From NCBI RefSeq assembly GCF_040802235.1, contig NC_133166.1, forward strand, positions 117,566,991 to 117,630,990: 64,000 nt of DNA, given 5' to 3'. This document shows, piece by piece, positions 11,901 through 21,747 of the stretch. This DNA comes from Manis javanica. Lineage: Eukaryota; Chordata; Mammalia; Pholidota; Manidae. The translations under genes were made by a program, and so were the position numbers. The first letter of the stretch is position 1. The number at the start of each line of letters is the position of its first letter. Under the pieces are notes generated by a model, which made no database searches, was not told where the DNA came from, and saw nothing but the letters and a program-made list of their open reading frames with translations.

Positions 11901-14900
11901 TGTGAACCCACAGGGGATTATTTTTAAATTACTTTAAATATTTTTTTAATTAAGGTATTACTGATATACACTCTTATTGAGGTTTCACATGAAAAATAAT
12001 ATGGTTACTACATTCACCCATATTATCGAGTCCTTCCAACCTACCCCATTTCAGTCACTGTCCAGTGTAGTAAGATGCCAGAGTCACTATCTGCCTTCTC
12101 TGTGCTGCACTGTCTTCCCCATGATCCCCCCACACCATGTGTGCCAATCATAATACCTCTCAATCCCCTTTCCTTCCCTCCCCACCCGCCCTCCCACACT
12201 CCTCCCCTCCCCTTTGGTAACCACTAGTTCCCCTCTTGGAATCTGTGTCTACTGCTGTTTTGTTCCTTCATTTATTGTAAATGTTAAAGCCAAATTTCTA
12301 TACATGTATTTTTTTTACTTTTCTTATCAGTTATGTTTTTAAATTATTGATTACATTCTTATGAAGGTTTCACATGAGAAATAATGTGGTTGCTACATTC
12401 ACCCATATTATCGAGTCCCCCCCCCCACACCCTATTGCAGTCACTGTCCATTGGTTCTATACATGTATTTTATAACTATTTTGTAACCTCTCACAGTCTA
12501 AATCCCACTACATTCAGAGTAACGCTGTTCTTTTACCGACTTAGAACACTGCTGGAAGTGAAGAAAGCACATTAGAATTTTCTTTTTTTCCAGAAACAAT
12601 TCTGGGGCTTAATTCAGAGAAGTTGTGTCACATGAACAGCTAGCAATGATGGCAAATATTCTCCATCATAATATTCTGATTTAAGATCTGTGATACACCC
12701 CATGCAGCCCACTTTCATGATGAGAACTCCTGTAATTTCAGCACAGTGGCTGGGCTGGAGCCACCCACCACCACCACCCCAGCCTTGCAACAAGAAAATC
12801 TTCAATGGCGTCTGACTCTTAGGCACATTGTTTTCCCAGTAAAATGTGCACTATCAGGACTACCTAGATTCCACTTTCTTGTATTAATTGTACTCTTTGC
12901 CTCTGTACAAAGCCTGCCCGCCAACAATGAGGTTATTGTTTTGCTTCACAAAGTATCTTTTGTGTGAACCCACTGCATCAGCATTTACTGTCACACTATG
13001 AGGTTCTGTAAAGAACTGGGGGCATATTGTTCCTCCTGCATTATCTGCAAACTGTCCCCCACCCACCCATCCTTGGCACATCAATTAGCAAGAAAAACAG
13101 AAAACAAGTGGTTTTATGCAGGTTCCCTAACAAGTTAGCATATTAGAAACGCAACTGCCACAAAGCCATGCCTAATTTTCTAACTAAAAGGAAGGTGTAA
13201 AGACTGACTGGCAGTCAAATCTCAGGTCAGTACCTTCCTACAAACTTTTGTACTCATGCTTCCTGGCTGCTAAGAACATCGGTACAGCTCTCAGTAGAGT
13301 TTTCCAGAAGTGAAATCATGTCAAGTAATCTGTCCGTTCTAGTATGTTTCCCTTGGATATGTTTCCTGGGTCAGCCTTCTGCTGTCTGTGCTGGGTGGTC
13401 CTTGGCTGACTGCTTGGCTTCATCCTACGTCTCCCCTTCTACTGTCGTCCTTGGGATTTCCTTTACTTTTCTACTGGATTGAATTCCCTGGTTCCATGAT
13501 CTTTTAGTTTCTCATTTTCTTGTTTCTTCTCTTATTTAGGAAGTTGTTTGAGGTTAGAAAGATAGTACATGGGATAATGTTGATAACAGTCAACTCAACA
13601 TGCCAGGCTCTTGAGTCACACTGCTCTGACCTGGACTGGTTGCTGTATGAGTTTCATGTAGCTGCTGTAACAATTACCACAGGTCTAGTGGCTTAAAACA
13701 ACACAAATTTGGTGGCTTACTGTCCTGGAGGCCAGAAGTCTGAAAATGGTCTCACTGTGCTGAAATCAAAGGACAAGTAGGGCTGTGTTCTTTTCTAGAG
13801 GCTCTAGAGGAGAATCTGTTTTCTTGTCTCTTTCAGCTTCTAGAGACCACTTGCATACCTTGACCTTATAGTCCCTCCTCCATCGTCAGAGCTAGAAATG
13901 GCTGGTTGAGTCTTGCATTGCATTACTATGACACTCACTCTTCTACCTCCCTCTTCCATCTTATTAGGACCTTTGTGATTACATTAAGTCTACCTGGATA
14001 ACCCAGAATAATCTCCCTATTTTGAAGGTAAATTGTAACCTTAATTCTCCCTTACCATGTAGCATAATATACATATAGGTTCCTGGAATTATAACATCTT
14101 CTGGGGTCTACTATTCTGCTTCCAAGTTTACTCTCTACACTTGGTACAAAGATGTTGTCCTGGAGTTTCCCCTCACCATCATTCTAGAGAAATCCCTTCT
14201 CTCTCCTGTACTAGAGAGCCCCTCTTCTGTATCTCATGGCTTTTTTCTTGGTTTACTCCCTTGTTTTGGTAGAACCACCTTCAGCAGCTTCCTGAAAAAG
14301 GATACATGAAAAGGTAAATTTTTTAGACCCTGTTTGTCTGAATTATTTTCTATTTTACCTTCCTACTTGATTTGATAGTTTGTCTGGGTATAAAATTCTG
14401 GGGTTAGAAATTGTTTTACTTTAGAATTTTGGAGGCACTGTTCCATTGTCTTCTTGCTTCCAGCATTGCTCTTGAGAAATTTGAAGCAATCCTGATTCCT
14501 GATATTTTGTGTGCTCCCTCTTTTCTCCTCTGATCTAGCAGTTGTAATGTCTTTTCTTTCCAGTGTTCTAAAATTTCACAGTAATGTGCCTTGGTGTCAG
14601 TCTGCTTTTATGCATTAAGATGGGCCTCAGAGGACCATTTCACTCCAAAAACATACATCCTTTGGCCCTGGCAAATTTTCATGAATTACTTCCCTCTTGA
14701 TTCTTTTCTTCTGTGTTTCCTGTATTATTTCTTTCTGGAAAGTCTATTATTCATATATTGGACTGCCTGGATTGTTCCCTATATTTTACCTTTGGCTTCT
14801 GTTTTCTAAATCTTTATCTTTTTTGCTGTTCCTACTGAGAGATTCCTCAACTTTATCTTTCAGCCTTGAGCTGTCACTTTTATTGTACTTTTACTTTCTA

Positions 14901-16423
14901 ACAACTGGTTTTTTCTCAACATTCTGTCTTTTATAGCATCATGTTCTTATTTATCGGATACAATATGTTCTCCTATTCTCTAATGATAGTTTTAAAAAAA
15001 AGATGTCTTCTTTTCTAGACACGGTTTCTGCCTCTCCAGATTGCTTTCTTTCTGTTTGTTTTGCTCTTCTATCTTAGAGGTGATCCGCAGATGTGTGGCA
15101 CCTTGGTGGTATGCTCTTGATTAAGGGTGGGGAGCTTGTCACACAATGAAAGCTCTCAGTGAGCTGGGAGGGGACAGTGGCTCGTTGGCTCTGCCTGTCA
15201 CTTATGTGTGATGTGGGTGGGCTGTTGGCTTGGGAATCCTCAGTATAGATTAGTATTTTTTGTCTCCGTTTGGGCTGGTGAGATTCCCCAGAAAAGTTTT
15301 CCTAACTCTGTGTGGAGGGGTAGGGGGGCAAAGAGTCTTACATTTAGCATATTTATGATCTTTTAAGCTCTTGTTTTAGGCATGATACCTTCATTCTCAC
15401 ATGTGCTTCCAGATTTCCAGGCTCCTAAATCTCCCTCTCTAGAGAATAAACTGTCAGACTTCTGTTGTGGTTAGGGAAGGGGTGAAGGGGCCTAGCTAAA
15501 GTATTTCTCTCTCATTTCCAGAGGTACCAGGTGGCTCCAAACATGATCTTTTCCAAGAATTTTGTTGTATCATTAGGATTGACCCTCAATTTTTCTTACT
15601 GCTGCCTCAGCATTTAGTGTTCTTTGGGTCCTTGTGGAATTATGCCTAAAACAAATGCCTTACATTTTGTCGAGTTCCAAGAGGGAGTGAAATTGACACA
15701 TGTTCAGTTTTTACCTGAACTTTACTCTTACTTTTGTAATACTCTTTTTTTTAGTACCAGCAATACAAGTAAGAAATCTTAATAATTTAGAGTATAACAT
15801 CAATACTATTCATAATTGAGTCATGTATTTGTGAACATGTACAGCACCTCTGTGGCTGGCAGGACCAGATGCTGGGGAAACAGCAATGAATAAGACAAGG
15901 GAGACAAGTGAGGTCCTTGTTCTCGTGAAGGTCATAGTTTATAGGGTGTTCAATTGCAGTTTCTGCTAGACTTCACATTTGCTCCCTATTGGCCAGCCAG
16001 GACCTCCATAATCCTTGCTTCACCTCTCTGTCCTTTCCACAGCCACCCTCTAGGGATTTATGTACTTTAAATAACCACAGGGAGAACTGAGTTTCCCTCT
16101 TCAGGCCCATGTATATATATTCCTGGCCAGCTGGCTCCCTCCACTAATTCTTTCCCTATCCAGCTCTCTGCTCCCCGTTTCCCTGCCAATATTTGTTGAC
16201 TCCAGAGCTTGTCAAGAAGGCCAAGGGACATGCGAGGTGCCCTGAGCTGAATCTTGTTGAATGTACAGCATGTGCTCAGATTCCTGACACGGAGCCTGAT
16301 CAACCCCTCTCTCTCTTGCAGGTCAGAGATGCTGTCATGGCAGCTGGCATCGCAGGAGTAGGCTTGGCAGCTGTGGGCCTCGTTGGAGTTATGCTGTCAA
16401 GAAACAAGCGAGAAAAGCAATAG
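5883..16423 (+). CDS. PLAAT3: PLAAT3 phospholipase A/acyltransferase 3 (partial at the 5' end)
   Basis: Three coding exons, 5883-5985, 9224-9492 and 16322-16423, give 157 residues. The first few codons, about five if the protein has the usual 162, must be on an exon upstream of this window; I found no convincing ATG exon within it. The family hydrolyses phospholipids at sn-1/sn-2, N-acylates phosphatidylethanolamine and is anchored to organelle membranes and lipid droplets. Visible evidence: the NlpC/P60-like LRAT domain with His23 (RHWAIY), His35 (VVHLAPP) and the nucleophile Cys113 ([12 protein letters not shown]), numbered assuming five missing residues; then a C-terminal hydrophobic anchor ending in basic residues (SRNKREKQ). 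Splice sites are canonical and phases consistent (1, then 0). AATAAA lies 113 bases after the stop. The convergent neighbour is PLAAT4. No lesion is visible. In established work this enzyme (AdPLA) is the major adipocyte phospholipase. Confidence 0.96.
6330..6425 (+). repeat. MIR SINE fragment
   Basis: Contains the MIR core-like text around ggtttccttatctgtaaact. Short and diverged; intronic in PLAAT3. Confidence 0.45.
6440..6870 (-). repeat. Old LINE-1 3' fragment (antisense)
   Basis: The text around taaggtataacataaacac and later taaccatgattctagc is that of old LINE-1 3' sequence read on the minus strand. Intronic in PLAAT3. Open frames here look fortuitous. Confidence 0.55.
6871..8300 (+). 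repeat. LINE-2 derived sequence
   Basis: The strings atatcatgcctctccttaaa and ttccatcatatacagaataa fit the LINE-2 3' region in sense orientation, best from about 7360 to 8300. The pyrimidine-rich open frames here (for example 7089-7451) lack domains and are not genes. Intronic in PLAAT3; the part before 7360 is less certain. Confidence 0.5.
9224..9492 (+). CDS. PLAAT3: PLAAT3 core catalytic exon
   Basis: Acceptor cctccttgtgactccacag; donor AG then gtacgt. It is 269 nt, finishing the split Ala codon and ending in phase 0. It encodes the SAGAGVAS linker, the [10 protein letters not shown] and [10 protein letters not shown] blocks and the Cys113 motif [12 protein letters not shown]. Its length equals that of the matching PLAAT4 exon. 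Confidence 0.96.
9650..10338 (-). repeat. Old interspersed repeat split by a retroposon (first of two copies)
   Basis: Matches 14230-14830 in order and orientation: the shared text includes tttgatagtttg near 14370 against cttgatagtttg near 9890, then tataaaattct, ctgttccattgtcttctt-like and ctgaaatttcac-like strings. It resembles a very old LINE-1 3' segment, but the family is not certain. A short retroposon interrupts it at 9756-9842. Confidence 0.5.
9756..9842 (+). mobile_element. Tiny 5'-truncated LINE 3' end with perfect target duplication
   Basis: An 87-base insert beginning tgtcggggggacttgg and ending in an aac-repeat A-rich tail. It is flanked by a perfect 14-base direct repeat, aaaaatgaccttgc, at 9742-9755 and 9843-9856. 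The layout is that of target-primed reverse transcription with extreme 5' truncation. Family assignment (lineage-specific L1 3' end) is inference. Confidence 0.8.
10345..11166 (-). pseudogene. Candidate antisense processed retrocopy: C-terminal coding fragment plus 3' UTR
   Basis: On the minus strand, 11166-11047 is open for 39 codons ending in TAG and encodes a lysine/arginine-rich tail containing [13 protein letters not shown], which looks like the basic C-terminus of a nucleolar-type protein. The following AT-rich DNA down to about 10345 could be its 3' UTR. Upstream coding sequence is cut off at about 11170 by a hAT-type element. There is no intron in view and no clear A-tail. I do not recognise the parent gene. 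It lies inside PLAAT3 intron DNA in antisense. It could instead be a fortuitous frame. Confidence 0.4.
11168..11328 (-). repeat. hAT-type MER element (MER20-like)
   Basis: The segment ending ccccagctgagaactactgg, together with the internal ctaaatgtcctcc, is the reverse of the repeat also seen at 37405-37610 (sense). It is a typical small mammalian hAT-derived element; the exact subfamily is from memory. Confidence 0.55.
11940..12290 (-). repeat. Antisense LINE-1 3' UTR fragment
   Basis: Same text as the LINE-1 at 2956 onward: aattaaggtattactgatat, the Pro-rich ccaccc run and the ctactgctgttttgttcctt end. Confidence 0.75.
12335..12455 (-). repeat. Second antisense LINE-1 3' fragment
   Basis: Repeats the cttatgaaggtttcacatgag and ttgcagtcactgtccattgg text of the neighbouring fragment, so it is a separate partial copy or a local duplication. 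Confidence 0.65.
13640..14130 (-). repeat. MaLR-type LTR fragment (antisense)
   Basis: The strings gctgctgtaacaattaccac, gtggcttaaaacaacac and cctggaggccagaagtct, then gataacccagaataatctcc, are those of common mammalian MaLR-like repeats. Lies in PLAAT3 intron. Confidence 0.55.
14230..14830 (-). repeat. Old interspersed repeat (second copy of the 9650 family)
   Basis: Matches the segment at 9650-10338 in order and orientation, without the retroposon insert. Lies in PLAAT3 intron. Confidence 0.5.
14831..16321. other. PLAAT3 last intron, nothing further recognised
   Basis: No further exon or well-preserved element seen before the last acceptor, which has the pyrimidine tract ctctctctcttgcag at 16307-16321. 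Confidence 0.5.
16322..16423 (+). CDS. PLAAT3: PLAAT3 terminal coding exon (membrane anchor)
   Basis: Starts in phase 0 after cag and ends in TAG at 16421-16423, 33 residues. It encodes a hydrophobic Ala/Gly/Val/Leu segment followed by SRNKREKQ, the tail anchor that keeps this family on membranes. Confidence 0.96.
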   Translation, partial: VRDAVMAAGIAGVGLAAVGLVGVMLSRNKREKQ

Positions 16424-16535
16424 ATTGAAGGGACTGTCGCGTCAGCAATGACTTGATGCATTAAGGGGTACTCCTATTGCCAGAGGTTTGGTTTGTGGAT
16501 TTCATTCTGTTTTATAATAAGGCTTATTTTCACAG

Positions 16536-16541
16536 AATAAA
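16536..16541 (+). terminator. PLAAT3: PLAAT3 poly(A) signal AATAAA
   Basis: AATAAA 113 bases after the stop codon, followed by tgggttttattgggg-type U/G-rich DNA. It would give a short 3' UTR. Confidence 0.75.
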
Positions 16542-17099
16542 AGAAAGCCCCCACAAGGTGGGTTTTATTGGGGGAAATGCAGGAAGACCTGCCTGGTGTG
16601 AAATCTGTTGGAGGCACAGCTGGGCCCTGTTCCTACTCCAGGATGTGCTCAGGTCTTTTGGCGACTTTCTTTCACTTTCTCTTTGCAGGCCGTGTTCTTT
16701 ATCTTCCAAGAAACAGAGTTCAACTCTGGTTATCTCAAGTAATGGGCATTTCTGGTTGTGAGGTTACACGTGGGCTCTAACGGAGGCAGATCCGATTGGT
16801 ATACAAGGAGAGGACCCATAGGACCGCTAGGACCTTTGGTCTGGAACTTCTAGGACTCCCCAGCTGGAGTCTGTTGACCTCTGGTAAAGTTCAAACATAA
16901 CCCAAACCAAACCTCTGCCTTAAAGAAACTCAGTATATGCTCTTGCCAGTCTGGTTAAAACCTTTCTGATCTCCCCCTGCTCTTCACACCTTCCTTCAGC
17001 CTTGTGGCTCCCACCCCCAAGCATTCCCGCGTCCTCTCCCATGACTCCCCAGACTCTGATCTCCCACCGGCTCCCACTACCGCTCTTCTGGCAGGGACT

Positions 17100-17290
17100 C
17101 AGTGCCATCTCTCCCCACTGCCTGTAGGGGGCTCTCAGTTCAAGTTCCTGAGAGAGAGAGAATCTGACTGGCTCAGCTCACCACGTCTAGCTACCTACCA
17201 ATTGGCTGCCCTTTGGGTCAGGTGACCCCTCTAGGCAAATCAGCTCTGCTCAGTTGGATAGGGGGTGGTCACATGGTACAAGGTTGCCTC
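17100..17290. repeat. Old interspersed repeat related to 2110-2245
   Basis: Shares the layout of a gagagagag run, gactggctcag and ggtcacatggtaca with the segment near 2110-2245. Family not recognised. The overlapping antisense frame at 17742-17269 has no domain. Confidence 0.35.
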
Positions 17291-17789
17291 AGACCTTCTC
17301 CGGTGGGCATGGAGCTGGCCCTTTGACTGACCTTCCCCTCACTGGAGGGGTTGGGGGGAAAGTATGCCTGGTGGCTGGCTTCTTGAGGTCTGCTATTGTG
17401 CAAAGTGACCATTTCTCTGAAAGGGGCTTTTGTAGATTTCTCAGAAAACTCTGCTGGGGCCAGCTGTCCTCCCCTTCGCGGGGCAAGGCTTCTCCTCCCT
17501 CTGGTTGCGAGTGTTTCCTTCGTCAATCCTGGTACCATCTGTCTGTTGACACCCTGGATGGGACAAACAAACGACTCCATGCCAGCTCCCTCCTGCCTGG
17601 CCCACGTGTGGTCCAGGGTAAACACGTGCCCATCTACTCCCTGGTGTGGATATAAAAATAGTTTTCTCCCAGTGCACTTTCCTTTCGTCTCCACTCTGTT
17701 GATGTAACATCTCACGCTTGTTCCCAAGCTCCCCAAACCCAAGGGACACAGGCCAAAATCAAAGGGTGGTCCTTCCGAAACCTCCTCTC

Positions 17790-18720
17790 ACATAGCAGAA
17801 GGTGATGGGGACACATGGAGTATAAACCTCCAAACAAATTACAGAGAAAGAAAGGAATGAGGAAAAATAAATACAAGAAAGCAAAACAAAAAATTCACTT
17901 CAATTAAAAATAAATAAAAGAAATTATATCCAAAAAGTAGAAGTATAGAAATAAATATGATGGAAAGACTAATTCCAGATATACTGGAAACCACGATAAA
18001 TATAAATGAACTAGAGGTCTTAAAACAGTTGTTTTAAATTGAGGGTGTGTGGAAACTGTCCTAGACTGAGGGGTGTTTTGGAGACAAAACAACTAGACGT
18101 GAAAAACAGCTATAAAAGTAGTTTGGGATAATCTGGAGAATTTTAATATGGACTGAGTATTAAAAATATTAAGGAATTCTTAATTTTATTAAGTGTGATA
18201 ATGGCATTAGGCTTATGTAAACACAAGACAAATTAAAAATAGGTTCAGATTAAATATGACAAAACAAGTTTTTAATCTAAGCAGTGGGTATATGGGTGAT
18301 CACTGTACTATCTTCCTAGTGCTTTCTGTGTGTTAAAAAGTTTGCATAGTAAACATCTTAAAAGTATATGAAATTTTCACTTGAAAGTTTAAATAAGGTT
18401 TTTGAATCTACTTCCATAGATAATAATTTTTTTTTGAGAGGGCATCTCTCATATTGATCAAATGGTTGTTAACAACAATAAAATTCTGTATAGGGGACTC
18501 AATGCACAACATAGATGATAATTTTTAAAAGTTAAAAGAAAAAAAATGTATTAGGCAAGTACTAACTAAAAACAGGTATACTAACTAAAAGCTGGTATAA
18601 GCATATTGATATCAGAAAATGTAGGCTTCAAGGCAAAAATTATTACTAGACAGAAAGAGGATAAAAAGTATGGCATAATAAGAAATATAGTTGGTTTTTG
18701 TCTTCAGTTCCTGGGCAGAG
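17790..18720. repeat. A-rich, LINE-1-like decayed DNA
   Basis: Strongly A-rich with L1-like wording but no intact ORF. It contains the short retroposon at 18432-18509. Confidence 0.35.
18432..18509 (-). mobile_element. Short LINE 3'-end retroposon with target duplication
   Basis: A T-run, then gagagggcatctctcatatt and aggggactcaatgcacaa. It is the same 3' end as at 51673-51919 (antisense) and 42380-42480 (sense). The flanks catagataataattttt (18415-18431) and catagatgataattttt (18510-18526) differ at one base and look like the target-site duplication. Confidence 0.75.
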
Positions 18721-19254
18721 CTCCAAAAACCCTTGGAATTTCTTAATTCCTTCCTCCTTCCTTTCTTCCTATTTTAAAAGTAATTTATTCTAATTATTGA
18801 AATTACATTTATTGAATTATAATAATTGAAGTGGTTAGCCTTGAAAATAAAATAAAATTTACTAGCAAAGACAGGTGTATTCAGGAGTAACAAAGAATTG
18901 CAACATGGGACAAGCAAGTTATGACAAAACCATAGCCAAGTTTGGAGAACAAAGGAGAAGAAGACTCTTTTATGAAGAACAGGGCTGAGTTAGGGGGTTG
19001 TTTTAAGCAAAAAGTTCATTGAAGTAAACTTGGAGTCCCATGTGTCATGGTTTCTCATTGGCTGAGTTGTGACAGTCTCTCATTGGCTGGAAAGGGCAGA
19101 AGCCTTCCTTCCTCCCGCTGGGGAACAAAGTAGCTCAAACAGCATTAACTTGTAAGGGATTAGTCTCCTCCACTGGGGTGGGAGATTTATGGAGAAGTGG
19201 CAGGTGTGAGCGTCCCCTCTGCTGGCCTCCCGACTAGTGAAGTCTCCCTTTCTT
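18720..19254. other. Unassigned intergenic DNA
   Basis: Contains two nearby ctcattggctg strings but nothing I can assign to a gene or family. An LTR fragment is possible. Confidence 0.3.
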
Positions 19255-19565
19255 AATTTTCACAAAGTATAGTTGATAAACAATATTATATTGGTTTCAG
19301 GTAAACAACATAGTGACAATTATCTACATTATTAAACCCTCAGCATCATAAGTGTAGTTACCATCTTTCAACATACAAAGATATTACAATATTCCCTATG
19401 CTATACTCATACAAGAGTCTACTCAGGTATCCTCATCTCTGTGACTAATGTCTTTTATAACTGGAACTTTGTGCCTCTTTATCCCCTTCACCTATTTCAT
19501 CCACCGATTCCCACCTTCCTCCCCCATGGCAGTCACCAGTTTCTTCTCTGTGAATATGAATCTAA
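19255..19565 (-). repeat. LINE-1 3' fragment (antisense)
   Basis: The text agttgataaacaatattata and attattaaaccctcagc parallels the larger copy at 58275-58830. Confidence 0.65.
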
Positions 19566-19569
19566 CTCT

Positions 19570-20250
19570 TAGAATTTATTGACTGCCAGGAGTGTCTTGT
19601 TATTCATAATGAGCCCCTTTTGAATTATACTTAAGTTTATGCTAATGAGGTGACTTAGGCTGGGGACCCCAGAAAGCCTTAGGATGGGGCTGGTCATCAG
19701 AAAGAACAAGTAATTAGAAAGCTGGAACTCAGCCCCACCGACTGATCTCTGGGTGGTAGAGGGGGGCTGAAGATGCTCTACAAAATTCTTAAACAAGGAG
19801 ACATGATGAGCTTCTGGGTTGGTGAACACATGGAGGTGCTGGGAGGTGGGGTGCCTGAAGAAGGCATGGAAGCTCCTTGCATCCCTCTGCCCCCATACCA
19901 CGCCCTGTGCATCTGTTCCACTCCTGAGTTGTATTTCTTACAATAAACCAGTAACTGTAAGTAAAGTGCCTTCCTGAGTTCTGTGAGCTGTGCTAGCAAA
20001 TTATTGAATCCTAGGTGGTGTCATGGGAATCCCTGATCTAAACCCCATTGACAGAGTGTGGGTGCTTTGGGACTTGGACTTGGAAATGCCATCTGAAGGT
20101 GGGGTGGAGGGGAAGGCTTGTGGGACTGAGCCCTTACTGTGGGGTCTGTGCTAATTCCTCATAGATAGTGTCAAAATTGAACTGAATTGTTGAACACCCA
20201 GCCAGTGTCTGGAGAATCAGAGAATTGGTTGTCAGTGTTGGTAAACACTC
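19570..20250 (+). repeat. Old interspersed repeat shared with 5250-5665
   Basis: Contains acaataaaccagtaactg, gagttctgtgagctgtgcta and cttgtgggactgagccctta, matching the 5250-5665 segment. Possibly LTR-derived; the family is not named. Confidence 0.5.
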
Positions 20251-21245
20251 CAAAAAGTTTCTGTTTAAGTTTTACCTCATTAGGAAGATATAATAATTCT
20301 AAATTTGTTTGCATCTAACAAAAGTCTGAAAATAGATACTGAAAATTTTGGCCTATTGCAAGGAAAAGGGGACAAATTCACCGTCATAGTGAGAGATCTA
20401 AATACACCTCTCTCAGAACCTCATAAATCAAGGAGACATAAAAGTTAGAGAAGATAGAAAATCTGAAAACTTACCAACAAGCTGGTTTAATGGACATATA
20501 TAGCACAATTGTGGAATATGGATTGTTTTTGACCACACACAGAAGAATGTATGAAAAATGACCATACCCTGGGCCTTAAAACAAGTCTCAACAAATTTCA
20601 AGGAACTGGTAACATAAAGATCATATTCTCTAACCATAATGCAATAAAGTGAAAAATCAATAACAAAGAGATAGCTAGAAAAACCTTCTACCTCAGAAAT
20701 TTTAGAACATGTTGTTAGATAAATTATGAGTCAAAGATGAAAAGAGTAGAAATTTGATAATATTTTGAACTGAAGGATAACAAAAATATTAGACAACAAT
20801 ATTTGGGACAGGCAACTAAAGGGATACTTAGAAAGAAATTTGTAGCATAAATCCTTACACTAACAAAGAAAAAAATGCAGAGTTAATCACCCAACTGAAG
20901 AAGATGGAAAACATACAGGCGGCCACCAAGTACATGCAAAGGTGGTTAGCATCACCGGCCATCAGGGAAATGCAGATCAAAGCCACAGTAAGACAACAGC
21001 TCACATCTGTTAAAATGACTAGCATCAAAGAGATGAGAAATAACAAGTGTCGTTGAGGATGTGGAGAAAAGGGAACCCTTCTGCCCTGTTGGTGGAACTG
21101 TAAACTGGTACAGCCACTATGGCTGCAGAATGGAGATGCCATAAAAAATTAAAAACAGAAATATGATATCCAGCAATTCCACTTCTGGGGGCGGGGGTTA
21201 TTTATCTGAAGAAAACAAAAACACTAGTTTGAAAAGATACATGCA
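20251..21245 (+). repeat. Decayed LINE-1 ORF2 (sense)
   Basis: Order and wording of L1 ORF2 are visible, for example gcatcaaagagatgagaaat, tgtggagaaaagggaaccct and tgttggtggaactgtaaact, all with many stops. Confidence 0.7.
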
Positions 21246-21269
21246 TCCCCATGTTCACATATCATCTTA

Positions 21270-21420
21270 GCGACCCTCATGACATCCCTGTGAAGTGGTT
21301 CATTACCCCCACTCAGAGAGGACGAAACTGAGGCTCTGAGAGGCAAGAGCCTTTCCCAGCGTTGCACAGCTAAAGGTTGTTGGAAAGTATCCAATTAATG
21401 CTGAATTAATGTTCCTCCTT
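21270..21420 (-). repeat. MIR SINE (antisense)
   Basis: The text gaaactgaggctctgagagg and cagcgttgcacagct is the MIR core on the opposite strand. Confidence 0.6.
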
Positions 21421-21471
21421 TCTGATCCAGAAATCTACAAACACCCAGGGGAAGTCCTTTCTGTAGATACA

Positions 21472-21477
21472 TTTATT
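21472..21477 (-). terminator. PLAAT4: PLAAT4 poly(A) signal AATAAA
   Basis: tttatt on the plus strand reads AATAAA on the minus strand, about 170 bases after the PLAAT4 stop. Confidence 0.75.
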
Positions 21478-21648
21478 GATGGTTCAATTGGTACGCTCGG
21501 CACGTTCTTCAGCCAGTGAGGATGGGAGAGTGAGGGAGAGTTGCAGGTCACTGTAGCGCGAGGGCTGGTAGACAGCGGGCTGTGGGGGGCCGTCTCTGCT
21601 GGCCTCCACAGCTGCTTCTACCCAGGAATCTGTGGCTCCTGCAGGCTC

Positions 21649-21747
21649 TCACTGGTTTTGGGAGCGTTTCTTCCAAAGAGAATATCCGACGACACCCAGA
21701 ATTCCGATTCCCAGGGCCACCCCTGCTCCGATCAGGACGTTTTCCAC
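21649..21747 (-). CDS. PLAAT4: PLAAT4 exon 4 (anchor and stop)
   Basis: Acceptor TTTTCAG; 32 codons plus TGA. Encodes the Gly/Val/Ile-rich membrane segment followed by WKKRSQNQ. Confidence 0.95.
   Translation of the reverse strand: MENVLIGAGVALGIGILGVVGYSLWKKRSQNQ

Larger units (their letters stand above)
11893..12973. repeat. 1,043-base segment bounded by a 19-base direct repeat
   Basis: The 19-mer atcttttgtgtgaacccac occurs at 11893-11911 and 12955-12973. It looks like a long target-site duplication around a retroposed segment, though no clean A-tail abuts either repeat. Inside are antisense LINE-1 3' pieces (11940-12290 and about 12335-12455) and about 500 bases of unassigned DNA. Confidence 0.6.

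Noticed and set aside
17269-17742. 157-codon minus-strand frame downstream of PLAAT3
   Set aside because: Partly overlaps an old repeat, and no domain or splice support was seen.
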